DNA from: an uncultured Treponema sp.
GTDB lineage: Bacteria > Spirochaetota > Spirochaetia > Treponematales > Treponemataceae
Length of the DNA: 64,000 bases
Assembly: GCA_937894335.1 (NCBI GenBank)
Contig: CALCRU010000070.1
Span: 1-64,000, forward strand
Direction of reading: 5' to 3'
Shown: piece by piece, positions 1 through 8,721 of the stretch
How positions within the stretch are numbered: the stretch's first letter is position 1
Layout of the letters: each line of letters opens with the position of its first letter
Notes under the pieces: generated by a model
What the model saw: only the letters and a program-made list of their open reading frames with translations
What the model was told of the DNA's origin: nothing
Database searches by the model: none
Made by a program: the position numbers and the translations under genes

Positions 1-51
1 CTCTAGAAAGTCGCTTTAGCGAATTTCTAGAGATGCCCTATAGTTTTTTTA
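1..51 (+). terminator. Hairpin with downstream T-run, end of an upstream gene
   Basis: Positions 1-32 form an almost perfect inverted repeat: arms CTCTAGAAA and TTTCTAGAG, with inner arms TCGCT and AGCGA. A T-run follows at 45-51. It looks like a factor-independent terminator for a gene left of the window. It also argues against the ATG at 33 being a start, because that codon would sit directly on the stem. Confidence 0.55.
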
Positions 52-86
52 TTTTAATGCCGATGATGATGAAGAGGTATTGTACC

Positions 87-2429
87 GTGAAGGCGTGGCT
101 GAAGATTTTGCTCAGCTCAGTATTATCGTTTCTCATTTTTGCGGCAGGCTGCTTTGCCATTGTAAAGTATAATGGCTTTGAGCTTGTGGAACTGCGCTTT
201 TACGAACCCCGTGTAATTTCAAATGTAGAGGAAAAGTTAAAGACTGTCTCTGACGAATTTGACGGATTCTATGCCGACACAATGTTTTCTCTTTCAAACT
301 TTGCCGCTCAGGAAAGCACAAAATCCTACTTTGCAAAAAGTGCGTCGGATGCGGCGGTAAAAAGTAGGACCGACTCTCTGGGACTTTTGCAGGAACAGAT
401 TCCGGGGCTACAGGTTCGCGTGGTTCAGAATGACGGTAAGCACATTCACTTTAGCACTTTTAAAAACGACATACTAAAGCAGGAAGGTAGCCTTACTTCT
501 TACAAGCCTTACGAAGATGCAGTGACTGTTCCCTTCGACAGCATTTCCGCCTCAAATTCTCCCAGGCTTACATTCAGCAGTGCGGCAGGAATGTTTGTAT
601 TTTCCCTTCCGTTAAAAGATTCTGCAAACGACATTTCCGGTACGATTGTGTTTTATGTTCCCGTGGAAGACTTTACAAAAGTTCTGGTTTCTAAAAATGT
701 CATAACCATGAACCAGTACGGAATTCTTGTTGCGCCGGAGCAGTATTCCTCATCTGAAAATTCAGGAATTGTTTTTGGATTTCCTTCTGTGGGACAGGAA
801 CTTGTGGCAAAAGAAATTGTTTCTGCCTGGTCAGAAAATTTTGAAACCGTTACACAGATTGTTGCAAAGGAAGACGGAGAAGAAAAACTTACGCTCATAA
901 CAGGAAAGACTTCTTCCCATGTTCTTGCTGGATGGGTTTGCAACGAAAGTGATTTTGTTTTTTCCCGTGAAGAAAAAGCTCTGCTTCTTGTGGTACTCTT
1001 TATTATCCTCTACCTTCTGATTTTCTTTTTGTTTAACCTTAAGCATGAGCCTGTTGCAGTTATTAAAAAGCGCATGCAAAAATTTGGCAACGCAATTCTC
1101 TTTAAGTATCAGAATAAAAACTGGAGCGACATTTCTCGTGAACTTTTGGGTCGCCGTCAGGATTCCTACGAAGAAATTAAAAAGAGCCTTGGAAAACTTG
1201 CAGTAAACCACGCTGAGCAGGTGCAGTTTTATTTTGACCGCTGCTGGAGCGAAATAATTCTTACCTTGGGCGGAGACTCTGCGTCTGTTGCCACATCTGT
1301 GCCTAGCGCTACACCATCCGCTACACCTGTAAAAGAAAAGGTTAAGCCTTCCTTGCCTGATGCAGTCGCACCTTTGCCAGTGAGTGAAGTTTCCTACGCA
1401 GAAGAACTGGATGAAGTAGAAGAAGTTTCTGACGCAGAAGAACTGGATGAAGTAGAAGAAGTTTCTGACGCAGAAGAGCTAGATGAAGTAGAAGAAGTTT
1501 CCGAAGCAGAAGAGCTGGATGAAGTAGAAGAGGTTTCTGAAGCAGAAGAGCTGGACGAAGTAGAAGAAGTTTCCGATGCAGAAGAGCTGGACGAAGTAGA
1601 AGAAGTTTCTGACGCAGAAGAGCTGGATGAAGTAGAAGAAGTTTCTGAAGCAGAAGAGCTGGATGAAGTAGAAGAAGTTTCCGAAGCAGAAGAGCTGGAT
1701 GAAGTAGAAGAAGTCTCTGACGCAGAAGAGCTAGACGAAGTAGAAGAAGTTTCCGAAGCCGAAGATGCAGAATCTATAGAAGAAGATGACGGCTTACCTG
1801 CCGCTTCCCTTTTACGAACTCCAGGTGCAGAAGAAGATATTGTTTCCATAGACAGCCTTGTTGAGCAAGTGCCAGATGAAAATGAATCTTCATCCGATGC
1901 CTATGACAGTGCCGTAACCAGAGTGGCAAGCGACCCCATGTTTAAGGAAGAACTTGGCTTTGAAGAAATAAAACCCCGTCCGCATTTTTTACCCACTGCT
2001 GAACAAAAACAGTTTGCAGAATCTTTTTCTGTTGCAGAGCTGGACTTTTCAAATCTTGACAGTGAAGTAGAAGACTCTACCGTTGCCTCTCCCTACCAGC
2101 ACAAGGCAGACTTGCTTGTTGAAGAACTGGTTGGAAGAAACTCAGAGCCTGGCACTCAGCCAGCTTTTGCAAGTAAGAGCCTAACAAAAACTTCTGTAGT
2201 AAAAGCGGAAACTTTAGAATCCGTGAATAAATCCGTGCAGAATTCAGTGTCCCACAGAAAGGGGCTTTTGGGGCATGCAATGCTGCTTAAAAAAGAAATG
2301 GAAACTCCTCAGCAAGCCATAATAGAGCAGGATGACGGAGTGTTTGTAATTCCAGAGGGATTGAGTACAAGGTCTGTAAAACAGAATCTTGAGTTTAAGA
2401 AACTTGTAGACTCTGTTTTGGGAAATTGA
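87..2429 (+). CDS. Membrane protein with extracytoplasmic domain and ten-copy acidic repeat; unknown function
   Basis: I do not recognise this protein. I prefer the GTG start at 87 (product of 780 residues), because GAAGAGG lies about 9 nt upstream and the reading then opens on a membrane segment (about residues 5-27). The earlier ATG at 33 abuts a terminator-like hairpin. A second membrane segment lies near residues 297-316, so residues 28-295 should face the periplasm, as in Cache-type sensors; that resemblance is only topological. The cytoplasmic part contains ten near-identical 12-residue units with core EELDEVEEVS (about residues 439-558), then a further acidic, low-complexity tail. No kinase, cyclase or methyl-accepting signature is visible. 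The next gene is convergent, with an 11-bp gap. Confidence 0.75.
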   Translation: MKAWLKILLSSVLSFLIFAAGCFAIVKYNGFELVELRFYEPRVISNVEEKLKTVSDEFDGFYADTMFSLSNFAAQESTKSYFAKSASDAAVKSRTDSLGLLQEQIPGLQVRVVQNDGKHIHFSTFKNDILKQEGSLTSYKPYEDAVTVPFDSISASNSPRLTFSSAAGMFVFSLPLKDSANDISGTIVFYVPVEDFTKVLVSKNVITMNQYGILVAPEQYSSSENSGIVFGFPSVGQELVAKEIVSAWSENFETVTQIVAKEDGEEKLTLITGKTSSHVLAGWVCNESDFVFSREEKALLLVVLFIILYLLIFFLFNLKHEPVAVIKKRMQKFGNAILFKYQNKNWSDISRELLGRRQDSYEEIKKSLGKLAVNHAEQVQFYFDRCWSEIILTLGGDSASVATSVPSATPSATPVKEKVKPSLPDAVAPLPVSEVSYAEELDEVEEVSDAEELDEVEEVSDAEELDEVEEVSEAEELDEVEEVSEAEELDEVEEVSDAEELDEVEEVSDAEELDEVEEVSEAEELDEVEEVSEAEELDEVEEVSDAEELDEVEEVSEAEDAESIEEDDGLPAASLLRTPGAEEDIVSIDSLVEQVPDENESSSDAYDSAVTRVASDPMFKEELGFEEIKPRPHFLPTAEQKQFAESFSVAELDFSNLDSEVEDSTVASPYQHKADLLVEELVGRNSEPGTQPAFASKSLTKTSVVKAETLESVNKSVQNSVSHRKGLLGHAMLLKKEMETPQQAIIEQDDGVFVIPEGLSTRSVKQNLEFKKLVDSVLGN
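1401..1760 (+). repeat. Ten tandem 36-bp in-frame repeats
   Basis: Ten consecutive 36-bp units encode EELDEVEEVS plus DA or EA. Units differ mainly by silent or Asp/Glu changes, so copy number can change without a frameshift. All units are in frame with the surrounding gene and there are no spacers. Confidence 0.95.
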
Positions 2430-2440
2430 CGCCCTTTCGC

Positions 2441-3988
2441 CTATTCTTCTGATTCAACTTCTTCTTCTTTGGGAAGAGGAAAGTTCTGCATGAGCGTTAC
2501 AATCAGATAAAGTTTTTTGTACACAGTTACGCACATGTCCTTGAGCCTGCCTTCTGCAAAATGGTCAATTTCTTTCCAGTTTGTAATAAGGTCGCTTCTT
2601 GGAACTTTTGCAAAATCTTCTATGCACATCTTGAGCGTCTTTGCATAAATTATGAAATTCTGAGAAGTGGTCTTTATAAGTTCCGCCGCCATGGAGTTTA
2701 CATCCCTCAGAGTAGTCTGAATTATGTTGCGCGCTTCCTTGTCGCGGTCAGCACGAGGCATTAGTGTCTTGAACTTAACACCAAATTCCGCAGATTCGGC
2801 AAGTTTTGAATCAAACTCAGTTATGCGGTCTGAAAGTGTAAGCAACTGGTGGTAGGCTTCGCTCATTGGTTTTGCCATCATTGAGTTAGGCCAACTTCCC
2901 CTTACAAGAAGAATGTCTGACAGTTCGCGAATGTCTTTTTTGCCGTAGTCAAGAAGAAACTGCTTTAGGTAGGAAAGCGGTTCATGGTATTTGTAAGAGC
3001 CGATTGTCTTTCGTTCAAACTGGGCGCTATTCTGCTGATTGTAATACTTGAGTGACTGAACAGGTGTTTCTCCAAAAATCTGTGAAAGAAGTCCGTCCAC
3101 TTTTGAATTCTTCTGCCTTTCCTGAATGGCGCGTACTGTATCTTCTGCATTTTTGCGTATATCGGAAATGTAAGTGTCGACTATATATGCGCTTTCCGAC
3201 TTTATGTTTTCTTTATAGTCCGGCTGTTCAGAAATAAGCTTTATTATCATTTCAAGAACTTGCTGGTCGTGCAAATTCTTTAACCTGCTGATTACCTTTT
3301 TCCATGTTCCTGCCGGAACTGGTTCCACACCCTTTATGGCCTTGAAAAGTTTGAACAAATTGTCCCATTCGTTGTCGAAGGGAAGTGCCCACGCAACGGC
3401 AATAAAATTCTTAAGGTCTTCGGTAACATAGGTGCCGTTTATAGTGTTGAAGTGGGGCGGTATGTCAAAGTTACGTTCTCGCATGGTGTTGTCAAATTTC
3501 TTGAGCATGAAGTAAAAGTCGTAAGAGCAGAAGTTTCTAAACAGATTAAGGCGGTTAAACAGAGCGTCTATTTGGTCACGGCGGCCGTTGTCAAATTCTA
3601 GCGTAAAGTTTTTAAGGTTTTCCTTAACGCTAGCGGCAACTTCGTTTATGGGAATAGTCTTTGCCTTTTCGTTTATGGCTTCTTCTGAAATTTCTGCAAG
3701 GGCTGCCTTTTGCTTGTCCGAAAGCATTGCGTCTACAGTGGCCACTTTTAGTGCAGGGAGGCTTGTTGACTGGAACATGAGCTGGGCCGGAGAAATCACC
3801 TTGTAAATGTCGTAAAAGTATTTTCCCAAAGCTGGAAGAACTTCGTGGGAAGACGCCTTGTAAAAGTGATATTTTGTTTTTGAAAGGTCTTTTGCTATGG
3901 ATTTGAGAAGGCGCTTTTTCTGTGCCTCAGGATCGCTTGAACTAAAGAGGGAACCAAACAGCTTTGAAAAGAAATTTGAATCTGCCAT
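2441..3988 (-). CDS. Spirochaete-type protein of unknown function (possibly DUF5312 family)
   Basis: This is a 515-residue soluble, largely helical protein with no signal peptide or membrane segment. I believe it belongs to a conserved spirochaete family (DUF5312, from memory), but no catalytic motif is visible. I chose the ATG at 3988 (MADSNFF...) over the GTG at 3997. A promoter match (TTTACA, 17 bp, TATAGT) ends 7 nt before this ATG, so transcription would begin at or beside the start codon. No Shine-Dalgarno sequence is seen. It is transcribed divergently from the chemotaxis receptor and converges on the repeat protein. Confidence 0.8.
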   Translation of the reverse strand: MADSNFFSKLFGSLFSSSDPEAQKKRLLKSIAKDLSKTKYHFYKASSHEVLPALGKYFYDIYKVISPAQLMFQSTSLPALKVATVDAMLSDKQKAALAEISEEAINEKAKTIPINEVAASVKENLKNFTLEFDNGRRDQIDALFNRLNLFRNFCSYDFYFMLKKFDNTMRERNFDIPPHFNTINGTYVTEDLKNFIAVAWALPFDNEWDNLFKLFKAIKGVEPVPAGTWKKVISRLKNLHDQQVLEMIIKLISEQPDYKENIKSESAYIVDTYISDIRKNAEDTVRAIQERQKNSKVDGLLSQIFGETPVQSLKYYNQQNSAQFERKTIGSYKYHEPLSYLKQFLLDYGKKDIRELSDILLVRGSWPNSMMAKPMSEAYHQLLTLSDRITEFDSKLAESAEFGVKFKTLMPRADRDKEARNIIQTTLRDVNSMAAELIKTTSQNFIIYAKTLKMCIEDFAKVPRSDLITNWKEIDHFAEGRLKDMCVTVYKKLYLIVTLMQNFPLPKEEEVESEE

Positions 3989-3995
3989 ATTTTCC

Positions 3996-4024
3996 ACTAT
4001 ATAAAATTATCGGATTTGTGTAAA
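3996..4024 (-). promoter_or_regulatory. Sigma-70-type promoter, leaderless arrangement
   Basis: Read on the minus strand, -35 is TTTACA (4019-4024), the spacer is 17 bp and -10 is TATAGT (3996-4001). The ATG at 3988 begins 7 nt after the -10 box, the normal distance to a transcription start. Confidence 0.55.
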
Positions 4025-4044
4025 GTGGGCTTTGGGTGTAAAAT
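4016..4044 (+). promoter_or_regulatory. Promoter candidate for the chemotaxis receptor
   Basis: TTGTGT (4016-4021), a 17-bp spacer and TAAAAT (4039-4044) overlap the divergent promoter on the other strand. Binding of RNA polymerase to the two would be mutually exclusive. Confidence 0.4.
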
Positions 4045-4070
4045 CAAAACAACATGAAGGAGTTGCATCT

Positions 4071-6143
4071 ATGAGTTCACGCGCAAAGAAGAATTTGATT
4101 TATGCTGTAGGCGGTATTGTTATACTGATTGGCCTGTTTTTCTTGATAAGGAGTACTTCTCGCAAGGAATTTAATACGGAAGCAAGGGACGAAATGGAAC
4201 TTGTAATCAAACTGAACCGAGCGGAATTTGAAGCGGCCATGAACGAACAGCTTACACTTGTTCTTCAGATGATGCGTATGCCCTCTATCGCCGAGTATTT
4301 GAAGCACCCTGATGACGCAACAATTCAGGCTGCGGCATTCCGTGACTTTGGCTCATTCCAAAACGCCTTCAAGTCAAAGTCAATCTTCTGGGTTTCAGAT
4401 GTAAACAAGGAATTCTGGAGCGACATGCAGTACGGCTATGTTGTAAATCCGTCTAGCCCTGACGAATACTGGTACAATATGACCATGTACGAAACCGATG
4501 TATACAACTTCAACATCAACTACAACCCCAGTCTTGGAACAACAAACCTTTGGGTTAATGCCGTCGTAAAGGAAAACGGAACTCCCCTTGGAATAGTGGG
4601 AACGGCAATCCCTCTTACCGACATGATTAACGACATGTATGATGATGTGGATGAAAAAATTACCATGTACCTGTACAATGATTCTCTTGAAGTTACAGGT
4701 TCTCTTGACGCAAGCATCCTGGAGCAGAAACTTTCTATTCTTGACACAGTTCCATACCTAAGGGAAGTTGGAGACAACATGCCTAGGGATATTGTGTATT
4801 CTTCAACTTCCGAAGGTGAATATGCCCTTGCTCCAATTGATTTGGTTAAGTGGCACATGGTTCTGTTCTATCCATATACAACAGCAGACTTCCTTCGTCA
4901 CGGAACTCTTGGTCTTGTGGCGGCACTCCTTGCCATCGTTATTGTGGGGCTTCTTCTGACTCAGATTACAACTATAGTGGAACAGCTTACCGTTTTGAAC
5001 AATGCTGTTCTGGACCTGTCTTCCGGTGATGCGGATCTTACAAAGCGTGTCAACATGAATAACCGCTCGGTATTCAAAGTATTTGGAACGCTCATCGACA
5101 GCGAAAATAAATTTATAGAAAAACTTCAGGGCATTATTGGAAATGTAAAGAATTCCGACACAAGCCTTACTGCAATCGGAAATGACATGAGTATCCGCAC
5201 CGAAAATACCGCAAGCGCTATTACCGAAATTATTGCAAACATTCAGAGTGTACACGGACAGATTACTCAGCAGACTGACAATGTTCACGAAACTGCAGGA
5301 GCCGTTAACGAAATTGCCGCCAACATTGAATCCCTAGAAAAGATGATTGAGCATCAGTCTTCTGGTGTAACAGAAGCCTCAACCGCCGTAGAGCAGATGA
5401 TTGGCAACATTAAGTCTGTAAATAGTTCTGTTGATAAAATGGCAGATTCCTTTACCAGTTTGGAAAATCAGTCTCAGAAGGGTAAGGAAAAGCAGAGAAT
5501 TGCAAACGAAAAAATCAATCAGATTGAAGAAAAGTCTCAGATGTTGCAGGAAGCAAACCAGGCCATTGCAAGTATTGCAAGCCAGACAAACCTTCTTGCC
5601 ATGAACGCCGCAATCGAGGCTGCCCACGCTGGAGAAGCTGGTAAGGGATTTGCAGTTGTTGCCGATGAAATTAGAAAGCTGTCAGAAACTTCAACTGTTC
5701 AGTCAAAGACAATCGGCGAGCAGATTAGGAGTATTCAGGAATCTATTCTTGAAGTTGTTGCTGCAACTCAGGAATCAAGCAAGACATTTACGGTTGTTTC
5801 TGATGAAATTGGTCAGACCAATCAGCTTGTGCGTGAAATAAAAATCGCCATGCAGGAACAGAACGAAGGTTCAAAGCAAGTTATTGACACTCTGCATACA
5901 ATGAACAGCAGTACTTCTGAAGTAAGTCTTGCCGCCCACGAAATGACGGAAGGAAACAAACTTATTCTTCGCAACATGGAAGACCTGCAGGATTCAAGTA
6001 ACGCCATGAAAAACAGCATGGACGAAATGGCCGTTGGTGCAAAGAAAATCAACGAAACTGGTGCAGAACTTTCAGATATTGGTATGAAGATGAAGGCTTC
6101 CATTGAAGATATTGCTTCTCAGATGAAGCAGTTTACAGTGTAA
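4071..6143 (+). CDS. Methyl-accepting chemotaxis protein
   Basis: This is a transmembrane chemoreceptor that should signal to CheA/CheW. The ATG at 4071 follows AAGGAG at good spacing and gives 690 residues; the in-frame TTG at 4032 has no such site. The order is: membrane segment near residues 8-28, periplasmic Cache-like sensor (FWVSDVNKEFW, then later LVKWHMVLFYPY, typical of dCache domains), second membrane segment near 280-300, HAMP region with the GDADLTKRV motif, then the long signalling coiled coil. The kinase-interacting hairpin tip is seen as NLLAMNAAIEAAHAGEAGKG around residue 507, followed by FAVVADEIRKLSE. The ligand cannot be told. No other chemotaxis gene is nearby, so it is an orphan receptor locus. 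Confidence 0.95.
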   Translation: MSSRAKKNLIYAVGGIVILIGLFFLIRSTSRKEFNTEARDEMELVIKLNRAEFEAAMNEQLTLVLQMMRMPSIAEYLKHPDDATIQAAAFRDFGSFQNAFKSKSIFWVSDVNKEFWSDMQYGYVVNPSSPDEYWYNMTMYETDVYNFNINYNPSLGTTNLWVNAVVKENGTPLGIVGTAIPLTDMINDMYDDVDEKITMYLYNDSLEVTGSLDASILEQKLSILDTVPYLREVGDNMPRDIVYSSTSEGEYALAPIDLVKWHMVLFYPYTTADFLRHGTLGLVAALLAIVIVGLLLTQITTIVEQLTVLNNAVLDLSSGDADLTKRVNMNNRSVFKVFGTLIDSENKFIEKLQGIIGNVKNSDTSLTAIGNDMSIRTENTASAITEIIANIQSVHGQITQQTDNVHETAGAVNEIAANIESLEKMIEHQSSGVTEASTAVEQMIGNIKSVNSSVDKMADSFTSLENQSQKGKEKQRIANEKINQIEEKSQMLQEANQAIASIASQTNLLAMNAAIEAAHAGEAGKGFAVVADEIRKLSETSTVQSKTIGEQIRSIQESILEVVAATQESSKTFTVVSDEIGQTNQLVREIKIAMQEQNEGSKQVIDTLHTMNSSTSEVSLAAHEMTEGNKLILRNMEDLQDSSNAMKNSMDEMAVGAKKINETGAELSDIGMKMKASIEDIASQMKQFTV

Positions 6144-6158
6144 GACTGCATGACAAAC

Positions 6159-6187
6159 TTGCTAGTGCCTGTTTTTTATGCTACACT
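6159..6187 (+). promoter_or_regulatory. Promoter, leaderless or near-leaderless arrangement
   Basis: TTGCTA (6159-6164), a 17-bp spacer and TACACT (6182-6187) lie 8 nt before the ATG at 6196. Transcription would start within about two bases of the start codon. Confidence 0.5.
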
Positions 6188-6195
6188 AAGGCATT

Positions 6196-8532
6196 ATGAC
6201 AGAATTACTTTCGCCGGCAGGAAATGCAGAGGCTCTTGACGCAGCGTTTGGAGAAGGCGCTGATGCCGTTTACATGGGGCTTAAAAATTTTAACGCTCGA
6301 CTCAGATCTTCCAACTTTTCGTGGAGAGAATTTGAGGCTTCTGTATATTCTGCCCACCGCATGGGAAAAAAAATTTATGTTACGGTAAACACTGTTTCTG
6401 AGGAATGCGAAACCGAAAAACTCTACAGGTTTCTGTCATACCTTAACGATGTGGGACCAGATGCACTTATTGTTCAGGACTTTGGCGTGGTGCGCATGTG
6501 TCAGGAATTTTTTCCTTCGCTTAAACTGCATGCTTCAACCCAGATGAATGTGGAAAGTGCCGCTGCCGCAAATCTTCTTTTAGGTGAAGGATTTGAGCGT
6601 GTCGTCCTTGCTAGGGAACTTGGTCTTGAAGAAATAAAAAAAATAAAGCAGTTTACAAAAGCCCAACTTGAAATTTTCGTACACGGTGCCCTTTGTGTAA
6701 GCGAAAGTGGACTCTGCCTCTTTTCAAGTTTTCTTGGAGGAAAGTCTGCCAACAGGGGTGTCTGTACTCAGGCATGCAGGCGCTTTTACAGTGCAGAACT
6801 TCCTGGTGGAACAAAACAGGGCTATTACTTTTCTCCCTGTGATCTTCAGTTGATTGACTATGTTCCTGCTCTTATGGAAATAGGAGTAGAAAGCTTTAAA
6901 ATTGAAGGCCGCATGAAGAGTGCTGAATATGTTGGTGCTGTAACTGCCGCATACCGTTATGTAATGGATCACTGGCAGGAAGACAGAAAGGGTGCCATTG
7001 CAGAAGGCAAGCGAATTCTTAGCACAGATTTTGCCCGTTCAAAAACCGACTACTGGTACGGATTTAAGGCTGCTGAAGAAGGTATTCCTCTTGCGGGGCA
7101 AAAAATCCTTAACCCCAATCAGGCCGGAGGAACTGGAATTTACTTGGGTGATGTTTCTGAACTTCGCCCTGCAAATCAGGCAGAACTTGAAAAATATGCA
7201 AACCTTGCAAAAACAAGTCCAAGTCTTAAACTAGATGAATCTTTTCAGATGGCTCTGCTAAGGGGCGGCTCATATGACCCTGACCCTGGTGACAGCATTC
7301 GGCTTCATCGTAAGGATGACACAGGAAGGCAAAGTCATAAGGTGCGCATAATTACGCAGAACGAAAACGGAACAAGATGGATAGATATTCCCATGGGATT
7401 TTCTCACGGCGACAGCGTATACCTTTTGCAGACAAAGTCAATGTCAAAGAGGTACAAAAGGGTGCTTCCTCAGGATCTTGCGCCGTTTAAAAAAGTTCCC
7501 GGTGGAGAAAGACTTCCCGTTCTGGATTTGACTCCTGTTAAAAAGAACGAACTTAAATGGTTCCCTGAAGGACTTTATATTGCGGTTTCCACAGTGTCAG
7601 ACGCCCATACTGTTCAGACGGCACATCCGGTGCGGCTTTTGCTGGAACTTAACAGCGAAACTGAATATGACCTTCTTAAAAAAGATTCCGCAGAAAAACC
7701 TCTGCTTCCCATGAGCAGAAAATCTGTCTTCATACTTTTGGATCCCTATGTTCCCGAAGGAAGTTACGAACATCTTTCCCAAGTGTTGGCTGCGCTAGTG
7801 GAAAAGGGATGGTGCAATTTTGTGGTGAACAATCTTGCCCACATAGAAATGCTTAAGGGTAAGAAAGTAAACCTTTTGGGCGGTTCTTACCTCTACACCT
7901 TCAACAAGTGGGCGGTAAGCTTTTTAGAAAATCAGAACATCATGGCCTTTATTCCTCCAGTGGAAGATTCCAGCGACAACCTTGAGCAGACTTTTAAAAC
8001 TCCCGAAGAAAGAGGCAGAGCCTTGCTTACAGTCTTCTCTTACCCAGTGCTTTTTAGGATGAGGTTTAAGCTGCCCGAAGACTACGACTTTACCTACTTT
8101 ACTGACAAGGAAGGTCTTTCGTTTAAAGTTAATTCTACAAAGGATGGATCTTTTGTAATGCCAGAGTTACCCTTTAGCATTATAGACCGGATGGATAAAA
8201 TTAAGTCAAAGGGATGGACTCATCTTTTGCTGGACTTTACAAAGACAAAAGTACTTAAGGGCGACATGCGCATTATGACCGAACTTCTTAGAAAGGGTGA
8301 AGGCATACCTGGTTCAAGCCGCTTTAACTGGAAGGACGGATTTTTTAACCCCGAAAAAATGGAAGCCTATCAGGCCATTGCACAAAAGGAAGCCGCTCGT
8401 GCCGCCTCTGAATCTTTTGCAAAGGGTGCAAAGAGTTCTCGGAACAGCGGTGCAAGAACTTCTTACACAAAAAATATAGCAAGCAGGGGAAAGACCAACT
8501 CTTCTGCGAAGGGTAAGGGCCGAAGAAAGTAG
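6196..8532 (+). CDS. Peptidase U32 family protein, probable RNA hydroxylation factor (RlhA/TrhP-like)
   Basis: The protein has 778 residues. The N-terminal half opens MTELLSPAGNAEALDAAFGE and carries the U32 signature EIFVHGALCVSESGLCLFSS, followed by further conserved Cys residues (RGVCTQACRR). Despite the name, characterised members such as RlhA and TrhP take part in hydroxylating 23S rRNA or tRNA rather than in proteolysis; this is family knowledge. Length exceeds E. coli RlhA, and the final 40 residues are a Lys/Arg/Ser-rich disordered tail ending in GKGRRK, which may bind RNA. Which RNA is modified cannot be decided here. It appears monocistronic: the preceding gene ends 52 bp upstream and a good promoter sits in the gap. 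Confidence 0.88.
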   Translation: MTELLSPAGNAEALDAAFGEGADAVYMGLKNFNARLRSSNFSWREFEASVYSAHRMGKKIYVTVNTVSEECETEKLYRFLSYLNDVGPDALIVQDFGVVRMCQEFFPSLKLHASTQMNVESAAAANLLLGEGFERVVLARELGLEEIKKIKQFTKAQLEIFVHGALCVSESGLCLFSSFLGGKSANRGVCTQACRRFYSAELPGGTKQGYYFSPCDLQLIDYVPALMEIGVESFKIEGRMKSAEYVGAVTAAYRYVMDHWQEDRKGAIAEGKRILSTDFARSKTDYWYGFKAAEEGIPLAGQKILNPNQAGGTGIYLGDVSELRPANQAELEKYANLAKTSPSLKLDESFQMALLRGGSYDPDPGDSIRLHRKDDTGRQSHKVRIITQNENGTRWIDIPMGFSHGDSVYLLQTKSMSKRYKRVLPQDLAPFKKVPGGERLPVLDLTPVKKNELKWFPEGLYIAVSTVSDAHTVQTAHPVRLLLELNSETEYDLLKKDSAEKPLLPMSRKSVFILLDPYVPEGSYEHLSQVLAALVEKGWCNFVVNNLAHIEMLKGKKVNLLGGSYLYTFNKWAVSFLENQNIMAFIPPVEDSSDNLEQTFKTPEERGRALLTVFSYPVLFRMRFKLPEDYDFTYFTDKEGLSFKVNSTKDGSFVMPELPFSIIDRMDKIKSKGWTHLLLDFTKTKVLKGDMRIMTELLRKGEGIPGSSRFNWKDGFFNPEKMEAYQAIAQKEAARAASESFAKGAKSSRNSGARTSYTKNIASRGKTNSSAKGKGRRK

Positions 8533-8574
8533 AAAAATGTCTGCCGTCCTGTTTATATAAGGAGGAGTTTGGGA

Positions 8575-8694
8575 ATGGATATGAACTATTTAGACGGCAG
8601 ACATAAGTTCTTTGTCGACTTCAATAAGTCGCCAAAGAACTTTGCGTTCCATGGCGACTTTTGTAAGTTATCATGGAACTTTGCGGCTTTTTAA
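8575..8694 (+). CDS. Small ORF (39 residues) inside the hairpin array, strong ribosome binding site
   Basis: The ATG at 8575 follows AAGGAGGAG with a 7-nt gap, one of the best ribosome binding sites in the window. The 39-residue product is rich in Phe, Lys and Asn. It repeats a roughly 14-residue pattern, DFNKSPKNFAF then DFCKLSWNFAAF. No signal peptide or known motif is seen. The repeat in the protein follows from the hairpin copies in the DNA, so it may be a mobile or repeated DNA unit that happens to be translatable rather than a conserved gene. Confidence 0.4.
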   Translation: MDMNYLDGRHKFFVDFNKSPKNFAFHGDFCKLSWNFAAF

Positions 8695-8709
8695 ACTGTA
8701 AAAAGCCGC
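8683..8709. terminator. Bidirectional terminator between the small ORF and ssb
   Basis: The 10-bp stem GCGGCTTTTT / AAAAAGCCGC has a 7-nt loop. The stem provides a T-run on either strand, so it can serve both the plus-strand small ORF and the minus-strand ssb gene, which ends at 8722. Confidence 0.6.
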
Positions 8710-8721
8710 TTGTTAGAAATG

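Larger units (their letters stand above)
8537..8709 (+). repeat. Array of four consecutive inverted repeats
   Basis: Four inverted repeats lie in a row. The first pairs 8537-8548 with 8593-8604 (12 bp, perfect). The second spans 8605-8642, with arms AAGTTCTTTG and CGACTT and a CAAT loop. The third spans 8646-8679, with GTTCCATG arms and an inner ACTT/AAGT pair. The fourth spans 8683-8709, with GCGGCTTTTT arms. The second and third look like diverged copies, sharing the CGACTT...AAGT core. Confidence 0.85.

Noticed and set aside
33..86. ATG at 33 as the start of the repeat protein
   Set aside because: It lies immediately after a terminator stem with its T-run inside the first codons; the GTG at 87 has a ribosome binding site and begins at the membrane segment.
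1401..1760. Regular 36-bp repeats resembling a CRISPR array
   Set aside because: The units are contiguous with no spacers, are in frame with a long ORF, and encode a simple acidic protein repeat. No cas genes are present.
1394..1849. Long Ser-rich open frame on the minus strand
   Set aside because: It is the antisense shadow of the acidic repeat; the 36-bp period keeps the opposite strand open by chance.
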